Origin: Oerskovia paurometabola
GTDB lineage: Bacteria > Actinomycetota > Actinomycetes > Actinomycetales > Cellulomonadaceae
Direction: 5' to 3'
Assembly (NCBI RefSeq): GCF_016907365.1
Contig: NZ_JAFBBV010000001.1
Coordinates: forward strand, 496,001 to 560,000
DNA length: 64,000 bases
Below the pieces are notes generated by a model. The model made no database searches. It saw only the letters and a list, made by a program, of their open reading frames with translations, and was not told the origin of the DNA. Of this stretch, positions 41,581-50,367 are shown in pieces (within the stretch, counting starts at the first letter, position 1; each line of letters begins with the position of its first letter). Both the position numbers and the translations under genes were made by a program.

Positions 41581-42474
41581 GTGTCTTCGCGTCCCGGTCG
41601 TGCCCTCGGCAACGTGGCGGGCCGCATCCCGCCGCCCGCCCTTTTCGTCGTCTCGGGGCTGACCCAGTACCTGGGGGCCGCGATCGCGGTCGGGCTGTTC
41701 ACCGTCGTCGGGGCACCCGAGGTCGCCTGGCTGCGCATCGTCGTCGCGGCCCTCCTGCTGCTCGCCTGGCGACGCCCGTGGCGGCAGCGCTGGACCTGGC
41801 GCACGCTCGCGTGGGCCGCGGTGTTCGGTGTGGCGCTCGCCGCGATGAACGTGACGTTCTACGTCGCGATCGACCACCTGCCGCTCGGGTCGGCGGTCGC
41901 GATCGAGTTCATCGGCCCGGTGGCCGTCGCGGCGATCACCGGCCGTGGCTGGCGCGAGCGGGGCGGGATCGCGGTCGCCGCGGTCGGCGTGGTCCTGCTC
42001 GCGGGGGTCACGCTCACGTCCGACCTCCCGCACGAGGACGTCGTGATCGGGCTCGTCGCGATCGGCATCGCGGCCGCGTGCTGGGCCGCGTACATCCTGC
42101 TCGGGCGCCGCGTCGCGCTGGCCGGGTCGGGGGTCACGTCGCTCTCCGTGGCGATGACCGCCGGGGCGCTGGTGTTCGCCCCGTTCCTCGCGCCGTCGTC
42201 GGGCGCCGTGCTCGAGGACTGGCAGCTGCTGCTCGCCGTCGTCGGGATCGCGGTGTGCTCGTCGGTCGTGCCCTACGTGCTCGAACAGCTCATCCTGCGG
42301 CGCGTCAGCGCGGCGACGTTCTCGGTGCTGCTCGCGATGCTGCCGGCGACCGCGGTGGTGATCGGCGCCGTCGTGCTCCAGCAGTTCCCCTCCTGGCTCG
42401 AGCTCGTCGGACTGCTGCTCGTCTCCGGGGCCATCGCCATGACCGCGCAGCGGACCGACCCGCCGCCCGCATAG
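41581..42474 (+). CDS. EamA-family (DMT) transporter, RhtA-like
   Basis: The 297-residue protein has ten helices in two EamA repeats. Landmarks are FVVSGLTQYLGAAIAVGLFTVVG, VTFYVAIDHLPLGSAVAIEFIGPVAVA, the classical EamA segment at the end of repeat 1, and RRVSAATFSVLLAMLPATAVVIGAVVLQQFPSWLELVGLLLVSGAIAM in repeat 2. Such proteins export amino acids such as threonine and homoserine, or other small metabolites; the substrate here is not known. The GTG at 41581 follows TAGGGT by six bases. It converges with the bpa gene, with 25 bp between stops. Confidence 0.88.
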   Translation: MSSRPGRALGNVAGRIPPPALFVVSGLTQYLGAAIAVGLFTVVGAPEVAWLRIVVAALLLLAWRRPWRQRWTWRTLAWAAVFGVALAAMNVTFYVAIDHLPLGSAVAIEFIGPVAVAAITGRGWRERGGIAVAAVGVVLLAGVTLTSDLPHEDVVIGLVAIGIAAACWAAYILLGRRVALAGSGVTSLSVAMTAGALVFAPFLAPSSGAVLEDWQLLLAVVGIAVCSSVVPYVLEQLILRRVSAATFSVLLAMLPATAVVIGAVVLQQFPSWLELVGLLLVSGAIAMTAQRTDPPPA

Positions 42475-42499
42475 CGCGCGCACCCGCTCCGAGAGGTCC

Positions 42500-43183
42500 C
42501 TACAGGTACTGCCCGGGCGAGGGGCGGCCGTCGTCCCCCTCGCGTCGCACGCCGGGCGGTGCAGGCTGCGCGGGGTGGCCCGGCATGCCGGGGACGGGGA
42601 TCGCTCCCGGCGGCAGGGCCCGACGGATCTGCGAGAGCTGCGCCTGCGCGGCCATCTGCTGCGCCACGAGGGCGGTCTGGATGCCGTGGAACAGCCCCTC
42701 GAGCCACCCCACGAGCTGCGCCTGCGCGACGCGCAGCTCGGCGTCGGACGGCACCGTGTCGTCCGTGAAGGGCAACGAGATGCGGTGCAGCTCCGCGACG
42801 AGCTCGGGGGACAGGCCCTCCTCGAGCTCCTTGAGCGACCGTTCGTGGATCTCGGCGAGCCGGCTGCGGGCCGCCTCGTCGAGCGGCGCGTCCCGGACCT
42901 CCTCGAGCAGCCTCTTGATCATGCCGCCGATGCGCATGACCTTGGCCGGCTCCTCGACGGCCGCGCCCGGGTCGCGGTCCTCGTCCGTCGCTCCCACCGC
43001 TCCCTCGCGCGAGGCCTCGTCGTCCGACCCGTCGGGCGCGACCTCCGTCCCGTCGGGGGAGATGACCGTGTAGCCGCGCCCGCTCCCGGAGCCGGTGCCC
43101 GCGCCCCGCTCGCGCCCCCGATCCGGGGGAGCGGGCTGCTCGGACCGTTCGGGGGACAGGTCGCCTCGCGCGTCGTCGCTCAT
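42500..43183 (-). CDS. bpa: Bacterial proteasome activator Bpa/PafE
   Basis: The 227-residue protein has a disordered Gly/Asp/Glu-rich N-terminus (about 1-80), then the helical DUF2587 domain: VMRIGGMIKRLLEEVRDAPLDEAARSRLAEIHERSLKELEEGLSPELVAELHRISLPF and LRVAQAQLVGWLEGLFHGIQTALVAQQMAAQAQL. Its last four residues are GQYL, the motif with which Bpa/PafE rings dock into and open the 20S proteasome gate without ATP. This implies a 20S proteasome in the organism, although prcAB is not in this window. The mycobacterial protein is about 50 residues shorter, with the difference at the N-terminus. The ATG at 43181-43183 follows CAGACT by six bases. Confidence 0.93.
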   Translation of the reverse strand: MSDDARGDLSPERSEQPAPPDRGRERGAGTGSGSGRGYTVISPDGTEVAPDGSDDEASREGAVGATDEDRDPGAAVEEPAKVMRIGGMIKRLLEEVRDAPLDEAARSRLAEIHERSLKELEEGLSPELVAELHRISLPFTDDTVPSDAELRVAQAQLVGWLEGLFHGIQTALVAQQMAAQAQLSQIRRALPPGAIPVPGMPGHPAQPAPPGVRREGDDGRPSPGQYL

Positions 43184-43229
43184 GCACCCAGTCTGTCCCG
43201 AACGGCGGCCGAGCGCGACGGCCCGGCGC

Positions 43230-44207
43230 TCACGGCACCAGCAGGACCTTGCCGAACACCTCGCCCGACTCCATGAGGCGGTGAGCGTCGGCCGCCGCGT
43301 CGAGCGGCAGCCTCGCGTGGACCACGGGGCGCACCCGCCCCTGCTCGACCAGGGGCCACGCGTGCGTCAGTACGTCACGGACCAGCCGGGCCTTCTCCTC
43401 GGCGGGGCGGGCGCGCAGGGTCGTCCCGGCGACCGTCGCGCGCTTGGCGAGCAGCATGCCCAGGTCGAGCTCCCTGCGGCGCCCCTTCTGCATCCCGATC
43501 ACGACCAGCCGCCCGCCCGTGGCGAGCGCGCGGAGGTTGTCGGTCAGGTACGCCGCCCCGACGACGTCGAGCACCACGTCCGCACCGGCGCCGCCCGAGG
43601 CCTCGCGCACCGCGGCCACGAAGTCCTGGGTCCGGTGGTCGACGGCGACGTCGGCACCGAGCGTGAGGCAGCGGGCGACGCGCTCGGGTCCGCCTGCGGT
43701 CGTGACCACCCGCGCTCCGAGCGCGGCACCGATCTGCGTCGCGACCGAGCCGACCCCGCCCGACCCGCCGTGCACGAGCAGCACGTCGCCGCGGGCGAGG
43801 CGCCCCACGTCGACCAGGTTGCTCCACGCGGTGCACACCGCCTCGGGGAGCGCGGCGCCGTCGACGAGCGAGACGCCGCCCGGCAGAGGGAGCACCTGGG
43901 ACGCCCGGACGCAGACCTTCTCCGCGTAGCCGCCCCCGTCGAGCAGCGCGACGACCTCGTCGCCGACGTCCCATCCTGTGAGACGCGACCCGACGGCCGA
44001 AATCACCCCAGATACCTCGAGACCCGGCCATACCGGCGCACCCGCTGGCGGGGGGTACTTTCCGGCACGTTGTAGCAGGTCAGCAGGGTTCACGCCACTC
44101 GAGACGACGTCGATCAGCACCTCGTCCGGACCCGGGACGGGGTCAGGGAGGTAGGACACGGTGAGTTCCCCTGGGCCACCCGGGGCGGCTATCGTGACGG
44201 CTCGCAC
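43230..44207 (-). CDS. NADPH:quinone oxidoreductase (zinc-free MDR family, PIG3-like)
   Basis: The 325-residue medium-chain dehydrogenase/reductase has an N-terminal GroES-like domain (VLIDVVSSGVNPADLLQRAGKYPPPAGAPVWPGLEVSGVI) and a Rossmann domain with the nucleotide loop HGGSGGVGSVATQIG. Zinc ligands of alcohol dehydrogenases are absent. KYPPPAGAP and the overall layout match the PIG3/QorB-like quinone reductases that reduce quinones or enones with NADPH. The GTG at 44205-44207 follows TAGTGT by seven bases; an in-frame upstream extension lacks family similarity. It is divergent from the conservon kinase gene, 210 bp away. Confidence 0.88.
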   Translation of the reverse strand: MRAVTIAAPGGPGELTVSYLPDPVPGPDEVLIDVVSSGVNPADLLQRAGKYPPPAGAPVWPGLEVSGVISAVGSRLTGWDVGDEVVALLDGGGYAEKVCVRASQVLPLPGGVSLVDGAALPEAVCTAWSNLVDVGRLARGDVLLVHGGSGGVGSVATQIGAALGARVVTTAGGPERVARCLTLGADVAVDHRTQDFVAAVREASGGAGADVVLDVVGAAYLTDNLRALATGGRLVVIGMQKGRRRELDLGMLLAKRATVAGTTLRARPAEEKARLVRDVLTHAWPLVEQGRVRPVVHARLPLDAAADAHRLMESGEVFGKVLLVP

Positions 44208-44214
44208 ACGAAAG

Positions 44215-44220
44215 ACACTA
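44215..44220 (-). promoter_or_regulatory. -10 element (TAGTGT) of a leaderless gene
   Basis: TAGTGT read leftward, seven bases before the GTG of the quinone oxidoreductase gene. Confidence 0.5.
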
Positions 44221-44417
44221 CGGCCTCGTCGACGAGGGCGGGTGTCGGGCCTCGTCGGAATCCTCCACGAAGCCTCCAGCTTGCCCTGGATGACCGGATT
44301 AGGTCCCTGGGGCAAGTGCACCGATAGTTAGTACGCACGTCTGGCGAGTGGGGGATGGTCGCAGCCGACCGGACCTCACGACGATCCGCTGGTCACAGGG
44401 TATGGAGAGAGGTTCGT

Positions 44418-47400
44418 ATGCTCCGCAGGTTGAGCGTTCGCGGGAAGATCCTTGCGGCACTCGCGCTGCCTGTCTTCGTCCTGTTCCTGGCCGCAACGGT
44501 CTTCTCGGTTCAGGCGATCAACGAGGCGCGCGTGGCCAACCAGACCGTCGCCCTGGTGGAGGCCTTCGCCTCCCAGGACGTCGCCGGCAAGGCCGTCGCC
44601 GCCGAGCGCGCCGCAGAGATCCAGCGGGCCCGGGGGGTCGAGAACGCCGACGCGCTGGTCGAGGAGGCGCGCGCCGAGACCGACAAGGCGCTCGACCGAC
44701 GTGACCGGATGTACGGCGACGTCACCATGTCCATGCTGGACCCCCGCGTGACCCGGGCCGTCGACGCGACCGTCAAGGACCGCGCCGAGCTGGACGCGCT
44801 CCGCAAGAAGATCGACAACCAGACGATCCAGGAGCTCGGCTTCACGTCGTCCTACAACACGCTGATCGACGACGCGCTCGACGTCCCCCGCGTGCTGGCC
44901 GACACCGCGCAGGACCGTGGCCTGGCCCAGGTCCTCGACGCGTACGTCGCGTCGAACGTGCTCATGAGCCAGGTCGCGCTCGAGCTCCCGGTCGTCTCGT
45001 TCCTCTTCCAGGACATCGCCAACGCCGTCCCGAACATCGACGACGACTCCCAGCGCGCCGCCCGACTCGTCAGCGAGGGCGAGACGAAGGCGGCGGCCGC
45101 CCGCAAGGCGGTGCGCGAGCTGCGCACCGGGCTCGCGATCCCCTCCCCGCTCGGCTCCTACGTCAACCTGCGAAACTCGCTCGCGGCCAACGGCGCCAAG
45201 GGTGTGACGAACAAGGAGGACTGGGCCACCGCCTCGACCAACGACCTCGCGAACATCACCCCGGTCCGTGACGAGGTCCGCAAGGAGGCCGGCGAGACGG
45301 CGTCGGACATCGCGGCCGCGGCCGTGACCCGAGCCGTGCTGACCATCCTCGTGACCCTCGTCGCGTTCGCCGCCAGCATCCTCGTGGCCGGTGCCATCGC
45401 CCGCCAGATCGTGAACCCGCTGCGCCGACTCACGAGCGCGGCCCAGGACGTCCGGGACCAGCTCCCGCGCATGGTCGAGCAGGTCTCGGTGCCGGGCCAG
45501 GGCCCGGGCATCAACATCCAGCCCATCACGGTCGAGTCGAGCGACGAGGTCGGTCAGCTCGCGAACGCGTTCAACGACGTGAACTCCACGACGATCCAGG
45601 TGGCCCGCGAGCAGGCGGCGCTGCGTGGGTCGATCGCCGAGATGTTCGTCAACGTGGCCCGTCGCGACCAGGTGCTGCTCAACCGCCAGCTGGCGTTCCT
45701 CGACGACCTCGAGCGCTCCGAGGAAGACGCGAACACGCTGTCGAACCTCTTCCGCCTCGACCACCTCGCGACCCGTATGCGCCGCAACGCCGAGTCGCTC
45801 CTCGTGCTCGCGGGCATCGACTCGGGCCGTCGCGTCCGTCAGCCCATGCCTGCCTCCGACGTCATCCGTACGGCGTCGTCCGAGATCGAGCTGTACGACC
45901 GCGTCCGGCTGAACCTCGTCGTCGACCCGCTGATGCTGGGGCACAACGCGCTCAACGCGGCGCACCTCATCGCAGAGCTCCTCGAGAACGCGACGATGTT
46001 CTCCGAGCCGCACACGCCGGTCGAGGTCAGCACCGCGCGCGACGAGCGGTTCGTCAAGATCATCATCCGCGACCACGGCCTGGGCATGACGCCCGAGGAG
46101 ATCACCGAGGCGAACCGCAAGGTCAACGCGCACGCCGCCTCGGACGTCGTGGGGTCGCAGCGACTGGGCCTGTACGTGGTCGGGCGCATCTCCGACCGCC
46201 TCGGCGCGAGGGTCACGTTCGAGCGCGCCCCCGAGGGTGCGGGCACCCTCGTCACGGTCAGCTTCCCCAACGTCCTCTTCGTGCCGGACTCGAACGTCCC
46301 GCTGCCGATGCCGACCGACCCGCTGGACAACCGCACGCAGGTCGCCGCGAACCAGCTCTCCGCCCCTCCCGCGCAGCCGTCGGCCCCCGTCTACTCGGGC
46401 CCGGCCACGACCGCGACCCCGCAGATCGACCAGGACGCGCCCGTCGCGATCCCGGTCGACCTCGCGGCCCTGACCGACGGCGCGACCTCGACGGGTATGC
46501 CTCGGCGCCGCTCGCGCGGCATGGACCCTGCCGGGTCCGCGCCGAGCGCCTCGTTCGTCCCCGGCCCGCAGACCGGCTCGATCGTGCTGCCGCCGCTCGC
46601 GACGCCATCGCTCCCGCTCGACCTGCCGGCCTCGCCCGAGGCCTGGTCCCCACCCGAGGGCGTGGCCTCGTCGGGTTCCTCGCTCCCGAGCAGGGCCCGC
46701 GCCGCGAGCCCCGCGGAGACCACCGGCGTCATGCCGCCCCTGCAGCCGCAGTCCGCCGAGATCCCCGTGCTCGACGTGAGCACGCGCTCGGCCATGTTCT
46801 CGAGCTTCCGCGCCCTCGGCGCGGCCGACCCCACGACGTCCGAGCAGCAGGCCGTCGAGCTCGACGCCGCACCGGACGTGTCGGCGACCGACATCTCCGT
46901 CCCGGACTTCGTGCCCGACGACGGCACGTGGGCCCCGCAGTTCGCGATCGAGCCGCTCGCACCGAGCGAGGCTTCCGCGACGGTCACGGAGGACCCCGCG
47001 GCCGCTGTGTCCGACGTGAGCGAGCCGCAGGCCGCGCAGGCCCCGGCGGTCGCGCTCCCGCAGCGCTCGGCCCCGACCGCGCAGCCGACGCAGGACGAGG
47101 TGCCGGTCGCGCACGTCGACACGTACCGACCCCCGGTCGGGCAGCCGGTCCAGCAGTACCAGGACCAGCAGCAGGTCGCGCCCCAGCCGCTCCAGGAGCA
47201 GCACCACGAGGCCCCGGCCGCCCTCCAGGTCGCTCCGCAGCAGCCCGCGACCCAGCAGCAGCCCGCGACCCAGCAGCAGCCCGCGACCCAGCAGCCTGCG
47301 CCCCCGGCGCGGGAGGAGATCCCCGAGGAGCTGTCCTTCGAGGCGCTCCCCAAGTTCGAGGACCTCATGGCCGACCTGCCGACGCGCAGGTCGCTGCGGG

Positions 47401-48122
47401 AGAGCCAGGCACGCAAGCGCGGCATCTTCAACCGTCGCCCGCGCACGGGGGCCATGCCCGTCGTGACCCCGTCGGCCGCGGCGCTCGCGTCGCAGCCGGC
47501 CGGTGCTGCGCCGCTCACGCAGGCCGCACCGGTGCAGCAGCCGTCCGCCTACCAGCCGCCCGCTCCGTCGCCGCAGCAGGCGCCGGTCGCGTACCAGCAG
47601 CCCGCTGCGCCGACTGCGTTCGCCCCGCCGCGTGCGCAGGCGCCGGCGTCGCCGGCAGGTGAGTCTTCTGGCGCCCCGGCAGGTTCGACGCCGCTCGTGC
47701 GTCGCCCGGCACCGGAGCCCATCGAGCCTCTCGAGGCCGGCTACGTGTCGGACTCCGTCGAGGCTCGCTCGGACTGGATCGCCTCCGCGGTCCTCTACGA
47801 GGAGATGTCGACGCTGCTGCGCAACGGCCCGGAGGTCCAGGGCAAGGCGTACGCCGAGTCCGCGGGGACGTACAGCCCCCAGGAGCGCTCGGACGTGACG
47901 AGCTCGGGCCTGACGCGTCGGGCCCGGACCGTGAACCGCGAGGAGTACGTCGACCGGTTCACGGCAAAGATCGATCGCGACCCGGAGCAGCTGCGGGCAC
48001 GACTCGCAGCCTTCCAGTCGGCGACCGCACGGGGACGGGTCGAGGCCGACGACGAGACAAGTTCGACGGAACGTGCCTCGCACGGCAATGATGTCCCCGA
48101 CTCAGCGCCGCAGTCGCGGTGA
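44418..48122 (+). CDS. cvnA: Conservon sensor histidine kinase (CvnA type) with NIT-like sensor
   Basis: The 1234-residue membrane kinase has helices at about 10-32 and 305-330 that enclose a helical extracellular sensor resembling a nitrate/nitrite (NIT) domain (EAFASQDVAGKAVAAERAAEIQRARG). A HAMP segment follows, then the non-canonical kinase core with LFRLDHLATRMRRNAESLLVLAG and a GHKL ATPase with ELLENATMFSEP and DHGLGMTPEE. The last 600 residues are a low-complexity Pro/Gln/Ala tail with QQPAT repeats near 47238-47297 and a short conserved end (RTVNREEYVDRFTAKIDRDPEQLRARLAAF). The ATG at 44418 has GGAGAGAGG upstream. It heads a four-gene conservon. Confidence 0.88.
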   Translation: MLRRLSVRGKILAALALPVFVLFLAATVFSVQAINEARVANQTVALVEAFASQDVAGKAVAAERAAEIQRARGVENADALVEEARAETDKALDRRDRMYGDVTMSMLDPRVTRAVDATVKDRAELDALRKKIDNQTIQELGFTSSYNTLIDDALDVPRVLADTAQDRGLAQVLDAYVASNVLMSQVALELPVVSFLFQDIANAVPNIDDDSQRAARLVSEGETKAAAARKAVRELRTGLAIPSPLGSYVNLRNSLAANGAKGVTNKEDWATASTNDLANITPVRDEVRKEAGETASDIAAAAVTRAVLTILVTLVAFAASILVAGAIARQIVNPLRRLTSAAQDVRDQLPRMVEQVSVPGQGPGINIQPITVESSDEVGQLANAFNDVNSTTIQVAREQAALRGSIAEMFVNVARRDQVLLNRQLAFLDDLERSEEDANTLSNLFRLDHLATRMRRNAESLLVLAGIDSGRRVRQPMPASDVIRTASSEIELYDRVRLNLVVDPLMLGHNALNAAHLIAELLENATMFSEPHTPVEVSTARDERFVKIIIRDHGLGMTPEEITEANRKVNAHAASDVVGSQRLGLYVVGRISDRLGARVTFERAPEGAGTLVTVSFPNVLFVPDSNVPLPMPTDPLDNRTQVAANQLSAPPAQPSAPVYSGPATTATPQIDQDAPVAIPVDLAALTDGATSTGMPRRRSRGMDPAGSAPSASFVPGPQTGSIVLPPLATPSLPLDLPASPEAWSPPEGVASSGSSLPSRARAASPAETTGVMPPLQPQSAEIPVLDVSTRSAMFSSFRALGAADPTTSEQQAVELDAAPDVSATDISVPDFVPDDGTWAPQFAIEPLAPSEASATVTEDPAAAVSDVSEPQAAQAPAVALPQRSAPTAQPTQDEVPVAHVDTYRPPVGQPVQQYQDQQQVAPQPLQEQHHEAPAALQVAPQQPATQQQPATQQQPATQQPAPPAREEIPEELSFEALPKFEDLMADLPTRRSLRESQARKRGIFNRRPRTGAMPVVTPSAAALASQPAGAAPLTQAAPVQQPSAYQPPAPSPQQAPVAYQQPAAPTAFAPPRAQAPASPAGESSGAPAGSTPLVRRPAPEPIEPLEAGYVSDSVEARSDWIASAVLYEEMSTLLRNGPEVQGKAYAESAGTYSPQERSDVTSSGLTRRARTVNREEYVDRFTAKIDRDPEQLRARLAAFQSATARGRVEADDETSSTERASHGNDVPDSAPQSR

Positions 48123-48162
48123 CGTACAGCTCGCCGTCTGTGGCAACTGACAAGGAGGAAGT

Positions 48163-48612
48163 GTGAACGCGCTCAGCACCGAAGCAACCAATTTCGGGTG
48201 GTTGCTCGACAACTTCGTGCGGACCGTCCCGGGAAGCCGGCACACGCTGGTGGTGTCGGCCGACGGCCTGCTCATGGCGATGTCCGACCAGCTCGACCGC
48301 ACGAGCGGAGACCAGCTCGCGGCGATCGTGTCCGGGATGTCGAGCCTGACCCGCGGTGCGGCCCGCCAGCTCAACGGGGGCAACGTCCGCCAGTCGATCG
48401 TCGAGATGGACAACGGCTTCCTCTTCCTCATGAACGTCTCGAACGGGTCCGTGCTCGGAGTCGTCGCCGAGTCCACGTGCGACATCGGCCTGATCGGCTA
48501 CGAGATGGCCCTCCTCGTCTCCCGCACCGAGGCGACGTTGACGCCTCAGCTCATCTCGGAGATGCGCGGTAGCCTGCCCGTTGACGGAGCAACCCGAGCC
48601 CCGGTGGGATGA
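48163..48612 (+). CDS. cvnB: Roadblock/LC7 domain protein (CvnB type)
   Basis: The 149-residue protein is a single roadblock/LC7 domain: NFGWLLDNFVRTVPGSRHTLVVSADGLLMAMSDQLDRTSGDQLAAIVSGMSSL, then VEMDNGFLFLMNVSNGSVLGVVAE. In conservons this protein modulates the CvnD GTPase, much as MglB-type roadblock proteins act on MglA. The GTG start has a strong AAGGAGGAA six bases upstream. The end overlaps the proposed TTG start of the DUF742 gene by 32 bp. Confidence 0.92.
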   Translation: MNALSTEATNFGWLLDNFVRTVPGSRHTLVVSADGLLMAMSDQLDRTSGDQLAAIVSGMSSLTRGAARQLNGGNVRQSIVEMDNGFLFLMNVSNGSVLGVVAESTCDIGLIGYEMALLVSRTEATLTPQLISEMRGSLPVDGATRAPVG

Positions 48613-49039
48613 GGACAGGTCGATGACGAACGCACCTTTTGGCAGCTTGGGAGCGCACAGCTCGGACTCGTACGAGGCCGCGACGGTCCGTCCGTACGCG
48701 GTGACCGGCGGACGTGTCCGTTCGGCCACCTCGGACCTCCCGCTCGAGGCGCTGGTCGAGGTGATGCCGGGTGCTGTGAACAGCTACGGCCTGCCTCCTG
48801 AGAAGCGTGCGATCCTCCAGCACGCCGCGCACAACTACGTGTCGATCGCCGAGCTCTCGGCACTCCTGCGGATGCCCCTGGGCGTCACCCGCATCCTGGT
48901 CGCCGACCTCGCCGAGGAGAACTACCTCACGGTGCACACGTCGACCCCGCTCAACGTCCACACCGGCCACGGCAGCAGCAACTCGGGACTGTCCCTGAGT
49001 ATCTTGGAGAGTGTTCTCAATGGCATTTCCACCCTCTGA
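48581..49039 (+). CDS. cvnC: DUF742 protein (CvnC type)
   Basis: The DUF742 core is plain: VRPYAVTGGRVRSATSDLPLEALVEV, then a winged-helix-like part EKRAILQHAAHNYVSIAELSALLRMPLGVTRILVADLAEENYLTVHTS, ending in ESVLNGISTL. Conservon members of this family link the kinase complex to the GTPase. The start is uncertain. The TTG at 48581 gives an N-terminus with PEPRWDEDRS, similar to the acidic W-D-D block of relatives, but overlaps cvnB by 32 bp. The ATG at 48623 has GAGGACAGG upstream and gives 138 residues instead of 152. The end overlaps cvnD by 20 bp. Confidence 0.85.
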   Translation: MTEQPEPRWDEDRSMTNAPFGSLGAHSSDSYEAATVRPYAVTGGRVRSATSDLPLEALVEVMPGAVNSYGLPPEKRAILQHAAHNYVSIAELSALLRMPLGVTRILVADLAEENYLTVHTSTPLNVHTGHGSSNSGLSLSILESVLNGISTL

Positions 49040-49976
49040 CGGTGCTGTCGGCCAGCCGCAGGCTGCTGGTGGCACCGGTCTGATCACGGGCGCCCCCGGG
49101 TCGTCGGCACCCGCCGCCGGCGGCGCGTCGGGGCCTTCGTGGTCTCCCGTCTCGGCCCCGGCGGCTGCAGCGCCGGCCCCGGCCGCCTCGGCCCCGTCCG
49201 CAGGGTCGCCGACGTCGGCTCCGGTCCGCCAGAGCGTCCTCGGCGGTCAGCCCGGCAGCACGCCGGCGCCGGCCCCGCAGGCTCCGGCTCCCGTCGCCAC
49301 GCAGCAGGCGCCGACGGTCCACCAGACCCCGCCCGTGCAGCAGCAGGCGAGCCCGGCCCCGACGGCACCGCAGCCGGTCGCCCCGGCCGCGACGCCCGCC
49401 CCGCAGGCGGCACGCACGGCGCCGACCGTCGTGAAGATCGTCGTCGCGGGCGGGTTCGCCGTCGGCAAGACCACCTTCATCGGCTCCATCTCGGACATCG
49501 AGCCGCTCAACACCGAGGCCGCGATGACGGAGCACTCGGTGGGCGTCGACGACGCGGGTGGTGTGAGCGACCGCAAGATGACGACGACGGTCGCCATGGA
49601 CTTCGGTCGCATCGAGCTGCCGGGGTCGCTCTGGCTCTATCTGTTCGGCACCCCGGGGCAGGACCGCTTCCTGTTCATGTGGGACGACCTCGTGCGTGGC
49701 GCGATCGGTGCCGTGGTGCTCGTGGACACCGACCGCCTGGAGCAGTGCTTCCCCGCGATCGACTACTTCGAGTCGCGTGGCATCCCGTTCGTCGTGGGCG
49801 TGAACTGCTTCGACGGCGTGGCCAAGCACAAGCTCGAGGACGTGCGCGAGGCGCTGCAGATCCCGGCTCACGTCCCGATGCTGTACACGGACGCCCGTTC
49901 GCGCGCGGCGACCAAGCAGACGCTGATCTCGCTCGTGCAGCTCGCGATGCGTCAGCTGCGTTCGGGCGCTGCCTGA
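49020..49976 (+). CDS. cvnD: Conservon small GTPase (CvnD type) with long N-terminal extension
   Basis: The 318-residue protein consists of a Pro/Ala/Gln-rich disordered region (about 1-130) and a Ras-like GTPase. Motifs are G1 (GGFAVGKTTFIG, near 143), the switch region DFGRIELPGSLWLYLFGTPGQDRFLFMWDDL containing G3, and VVGVNCFDG in place of the G4 NKxD. Usual CvnD proteins are about 190-200 residues and lack the extension. The GTPase is the output of the conservon complex, controlled by the roadblock partner. The ATG at 49020 has GGAGAG about eight bases upstream; a GTG three codons earlier is possible. A hairpin 45 bp after the stop ends the operon. Confidence 0.9.
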   Translation: MAFPPSDGAVGQPQAAGGTGLITGAPGSSAPAAGGASGPSWSPVSAPAAAAPAPAASAPSAGSPTSAPVRQSVLGGQPGSTPAPAPQAPAPVATQQAPTVHQTPPVQQQASPAPTAPQPVAPAATPAPQAARTAPTVVKIVVAGGFAVGKTTFIGSISDIEPLNTEAAMTEHSVGVDDAGGVSDRKMTTTVAMDFGRIELPGSLWLYLFGTPGQDRFLFMWDDLVRGAIGAVVLVDTDRLEQCFPAIDYFESRGIPFVVGVNCFDGVAKHKLEDVREALQIPAHVPMLYTDARSRAATKQTLISLVQLAMRQLRSGAA

Positions 49977-50020
49977 CATCCTCGACGACGATCCCAGATC
50001 GTCGCGCGACGCCCCACCGC

Positions 50021-50058
50021 ACGACGGCGGGCCACCCCTGCGGGTGACCCGCCGTCGT
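50021..50058 (+). terminator. Hairpin terminator of the conservon operon
   Basis: ACGACGGCGGG at 50021-50031 pairs with CCCGCCGTCGT at 50048-50058, and an inner ACCC/GGGT pair extends the stem. Confidence 0.65.
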
Positions 50059-50135
50059 CGTGCACGCGGCCTCTCGGGGAGGCACAGGGGCGCCCGAGCG
50101 CCCCGACGTGCCAGAATGTGCGTCGGAGCATCCCA

Positions 50136-50220
50136 GGAGGGCTGACAGAGCGGCCTAATGTGACGGTCTTGAAAACCGTTGTTGCGCAAGCAACCGGGGG
50201 TTCGAATCCCTCGCCCTCCG
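50136..50220 (+). tRNA. tRNA-Ser (UGA anticodon)
   Basis: The acceptor arms GGAGGGC (50136-50142) and GCCCTCC (50213-50219) pair fully, with discriminator G. The anticodon stem ACGGT/ACCGT encloses the loop CTTGAAA with anticodon TGA. A long variable arm, as in serine tRNAs, and the TTCGAAT T-loop are present. CCA is not encoded. Candidate -10 CAGAAT lies 19 bp upstream. Confidence 0.95.
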
Positions 50221-50225
50221 CCTGC

Positions 50226-50262
50226 CGAGAGGCCCCGGACCGGTGCGGTCCGGGGCCTCTCG
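50226..50262 (+). terminator. Terminator of tRNA-Ser(UGA)
   Basis: A perfect 16-bp stem (50226-50241 with 50247-50262) with a five-base loop lies six bases past the tRNA, followed by a C/T-rich stretch. Confidence 0.8.
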
Positions 50263-50367
50263 CCCTCTCTCCAGGACGCTGACCCGCGGCCGGGGAGCGT
50301 GGACCGGACCGTCTCACCGCACCGGCCCATGAGTGCACGCGCGCGCCGGACGGGCGATCATGTCGGG

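Noticed and set aside
50179..50367. An N-terminal extension of the ThrE-type exporter reaching into the tRNA
   Set aside because: The added part reads through tRNA-Ser and its terminator and has no family similarity.
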